From contig DKCU01000037.1 in the NCBI GenBank assembly GCA_002451555.1, positions 1 to 25,890 on the forward strand: 25,890 bases of DNA, given 5' to 3'. Shown here piece by piece: positions 24,166-25,890 of the stretch. The notes beneath the pieces were generated by a model, which did no database searches, was not told where the DNA came from, and saw only the letters and a list, made by a program, of their open reading frames with translations. Every line of letters begins with the position of its first letter. The stretch's first letter is position 1. Both the position numbers and the translations under genes were made by a program. Origin of the DNA: Candidatus Segatella albertsiae (GTDB lineage: Bacteria; Bacteroidota; Bacteroidia; Bacteroidales; Bacteroidaceae).

Positions 24166-24357
24166 ATGATGAATATCGAAGAATACAGAGCAGCCATCTT
24201 ACAGTGCTTGCTCGAAGCCAAGAACGAGGACGGAACTCCTGTCATCAGCGAGAAGGAAGCTCATGAGGCTCTCAATGGTTTCACTGACGATGAACTACAA
24301 GACGGAATCCTCTGGAACACGCCAGAAGATGTAGCGGAAATAATTTTGGAGGGATAA
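24166..24357 (+). CDS. Small acidic protein, unknown function
   Basis: The product is 63 aa (or 62 from the second of two adjacent ATGs). It is rich in Glu, Asp, Leu and Ala, with predicted helices and no signal peptide or membrane segment. The C-terminal half reads FTDDELQDGILWNTPEDVAE. I do not recognise a family. It has a good promoter of its own, and its stop codon is 3 bp before the next start codon, so the two proteins are translated together and may interact: this one is acidic, its partner basic at its C-terminus. Confidence 0.7.
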   Translation: MMNIEEYRAAILQCLLEAKNEDGTPVISEKEAHEALNGFTDDELQDGILWNTPEDVAEIILEG

Positions 24358-24360
24358 GCT

Positions 24361-24561
24361 ATGACAAAAGAAGAAATGAAAGCAGAATATTTGAAGATCG
24401 TCTTTACTCCACCTACCCCAGGACAACCAGATGACAGTACGGAGAAATTCAAAAAGCTTAAACAGCAAGACCCAAAAATGTTCGCAGAAATTTTTTGGGA
24501 AGTTGCCGAAGCATCAGGCTATGCCAAGAGACATGGGCTGAAAAAACCAAAAGGATTGTAA
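24361..24561 (+). CDS. Small protein with basic C-terminus, unknown function
   Basis: The product is 66 aa. It has an N-terminal helix (MTKEEMKAEYLKIV), a Pro-rich turn (TPPTPGQPDD) and a central helix (MFAEIFWEVAEASGYAKR), and it ends in HGLKKPKGL. There is no signal peptide. It follows the acidic 63-aa protein by 3 bp. The composition recalls small toxin-antitoxin or chaperone-like pairs, but no diagnostic motif is visible, so no function is assigned. Confidence 0.7.
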   Translation: MTKEEMKAEYLKIVFTPPTPGQPDDSTEKFKKLKQQDPKMFAEIFWEVAEASGYAKRHGLKKPKGL

Positions 24562-24577
24562 AATAGCTAGACTTTTC

Positions 24578-24609
24578 TTTGCACAATTCAATTATTATTC
24601 GTAATTTTG
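24578..24609 (+). promoter_or_regulatory. Promoter of argS
   Basis: TTTG (24578-24581), 20 bp, then TAATTTTG (24602-24609): a textbook Bacteroidota promoter with about 80 nt of leader. Confidence 0.75.
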
Positions 24610-24670
24610 CAGCCGCTTAAGCAACGTGGTACTTACAACCCATAATTGCCGAGCACTAAAAAGAAAGATA

Positions 24671-24684
24671 TTTTACCGGTAAAA
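24671..24684. promoter_or_regulatory. Perfect 14-bp palindrome just upstream of argS
   Basis: TTTTACCGGTAAAA is a perfect dyad directly before the ribosome-binding region (AAGAAG) of argS. It could be an operator or an RNA hairpin that affects translation. It may also be chance. Confidence 0.4.
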
Positions 24685-24697
24685 AGAAGATAAACTC

Positions 24698-25890
24698 ATG
24701 AAGATAGAAAACGAAATCATCAGCTCGGTCATCGCCGCGGTGAAGGAGCTTTATGGTCAGGACGTGCCTGAGAAGATGGTCGCCCTGCAGAAGACCAAGA
24801 GTAATTTCGAAGGTAACCTTACCCTCGTCGTATTCCCATTCCTCAAGATGTCGAAGAAGAAACCTGAGGATACTGCACAGGAAATCGGTGAGTACTTGAA
24901 GAAGAACTGCGCCAATGTCATCGCTGACTTCAACGTGGTAAAGGGTTTCCTCAACCTTTCTATCGCTCCTGCCGCTTGGGTAGGACTCTTGAACACCATC
25001 CATGCCGACGCTAAGTTTGGCGAGAAGCCTGTCACAGAGCAGAGTCCACTCGTCATGATAGAGTACTCTTCTCCTAACACCAACAAGCCTCTCCACCTCG
25101 GTCATGTGCGCAACAACCTGCTCGGTTGGTCTTTGGCACAGATTATGGAGGCCAACGGCAACAAGGTGATCAAGACCAATATCGTAAACGACCGTGGTAT
25201 CCACATCTGCAAGTCTATGCTCGCTTGGCTCAAGTGGGGCAACGGCGAGACTCCTGAGACTTCGGGCAAGAAGGGCGACCACCTCATCGGCGACTACTAT
25301 GTGGCTTTCGACAAGCACTACCGTGAGGAAATCGCACAGCTCAAGGAGCAGTATATGAAGGATGGCATGGACGAAGAGGCTGCCACTGAGAAGGCTAAGA
25401 ACGAGGCTCCGCTCATCAAGGAGGCTCACGAGATGCTGGTGAAGTGGGAGCATGGCGACCCTGAGGTTCGTGCCCTCTGGCAGAAGATGAACAGCTGGGT
25501 TTATGCTGGATTTGACGAGACTTACAAGATGATGGGTGTAGGTTTCGACAAGATATATTATGAGTCAAATACTTACCTTGAGGGTAAGAAGAAGGTAGAG
25601 GAAGGCTTGAAAAAAGGTCTCTTCTTCCGCAAGGACGATAATTCTGTTTGGGCTGACCTCACCAACGAGGGCCTCGACCAGAAGCTCTTGCTCCGTTCTG
25701 ATGGCACCTCTGTGTATATGACCCAGGACATCGGTACAGCCGACCTCCGTTTCAAGGACTTCCCTATCGACAAGATGATTTACGTAGTAGGCAACGAGCA
25801 GAACTACCACTTCCAGGTGCTCTCCATCTTGCTCGACCGCCTCGGCTTCAAGTGGGGCAAGGACTTGGTTCACTTCTCTTACGGTATGGT
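24698..25890 (+). CDS. argS: Arginyl-tRNA synthetase, 3' end cut by window edge
   Basis: About 397 N-terminal residues of a class I aminoacyl-tRNA synthetase are visible; full-length enzymes are roughly 600 aa. An N-terminal Add-1-type domain (about 1-110) is followed by the ArgRS version of the HIGH signature, SSPNTNKPLHLGHVRNN. VNDRGIHICKSM, TSVYMTQDIGTADLRF and IYVVGNEQNYHFQVL follow, all characteristic of ArgRS. The KMSKS-like region and the anticodon-binding domain lie beyond the window. It charges tRNA-Arg in the cytoplasm and is a housekeeping gene, which suggests that the accessory material ends before 24600. Confidence 0.96.
   Translation, partial: MKIENEIISSVIAAVKELYGQDVPEKMVALQKTKSNFEGNLTLVVFPFLKMSKKKPEDTAQEIGEYLKKNCANVIADFNVVKGFLNLSIAPAAWVGLLNTIHADAKFGEKPVTEQSPLVMIEYSSPNTNKPLHLGHVRNNLLGWSLAQIMEANGNKVIKTNIVNDRGIHICKSMLAWLKWGNGETPETSGKKGDHLIGDYYVAFDKHYREEIAQLKEQYMKDGMDEEAATEKAKNEAPLIKEAHEMLVKWEHGDPEVRALWQKMNSWVYAGFDETYKMMGVGFDKIYYESNTYLEGKKKVEEGLKKGLFFRKDDNSVWADLTNEGLDQKLLLRSDGTSVYMTQDIGTADLRFKDFPIDKMIYVVGNEQNYHFQVLSILLDRLGFKWGKDLVHFSYGM

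Overview
The window looks like chromosomal DNA of a Bacteroidota species, most likely Prevotellaceae (Prevotella/Segatella type). Most promoters that can be read have the Bacteroidota -7 element TAnnTTTG, several with a TTG/TTTG about 20 bp upstream. The protein families also fit: TonB-dependent receptors with a carboxypeptidase-regulatory-like domain, DUF4625 lipoproteins, MacB/FtsX-type ABC permeases and NtrC-type regulators. No rRNA, tRNA, complete mobile element or CRISPR array was seen. The assignment is inferred from sequence style, not from a database match.

Region 1 (1-6379) is a probable metal (likely zinc) acquisition locus. On the minus strand, in transcription order, are a His/Cys-rich small membrane protein, a TonB-dependent receptor with a ZnuD-like His/Asp-rich plug, two His-rich DUF4625 lipoproteins and a second TonB-dependent receptor that runs off the left edge. 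Diverging from them is a ZIP-family transporter, with a near-perfect 22-bp palindrome in its leader.

Region 2 (6380-8446) is a decay zone. It holds a DUF4143-type ATPase that has lost its P-loop domain and also carries a frameshift, a possible BspA-like leucine-rich-repeat fragment, and a DUF1016/YhcG nuclease remnant whose N- and C-termini are joined in frame. Around these lie a 33-bp-period direct repeat, a cluster of ten ACCGCAC/GTGCGGT heptamers and a nested hairpin.

Region 3 (8447-23007) contains two related export/sensing modules, each with a two-component system (TCS). Module A has an NtrC-like sigma-54 activator and histidine kinase facing an operon of TolC, HlyD-type adaptor, FtsX permease and ABC ATPase. 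Upstream of tolC is a well-spaced sigma-54 promoter with phased TAGAC/GTCTA repeats about 100 bp further up, so the activator and its likely target sit together. The module A permease is interrupted by one in-frame TAA codon. Module B has a shorter regulator (receiver plus Fis helix-turn-helix, no AAA+ domain), a kinase and a divergent FtsX/ABC ATPase pair. Its promoter is of the ordinary TTTG-N20-TAnnTTTG type and is overlapped by an inverted repeat. A self-inhibited class II Fic protein lies between the modules.

Region 4 (23008-25890) holds a secreted alpha/beta hydrolase, a tightly coupled pair of small unknown proteins, and the start of argS, which runs off the right edge.
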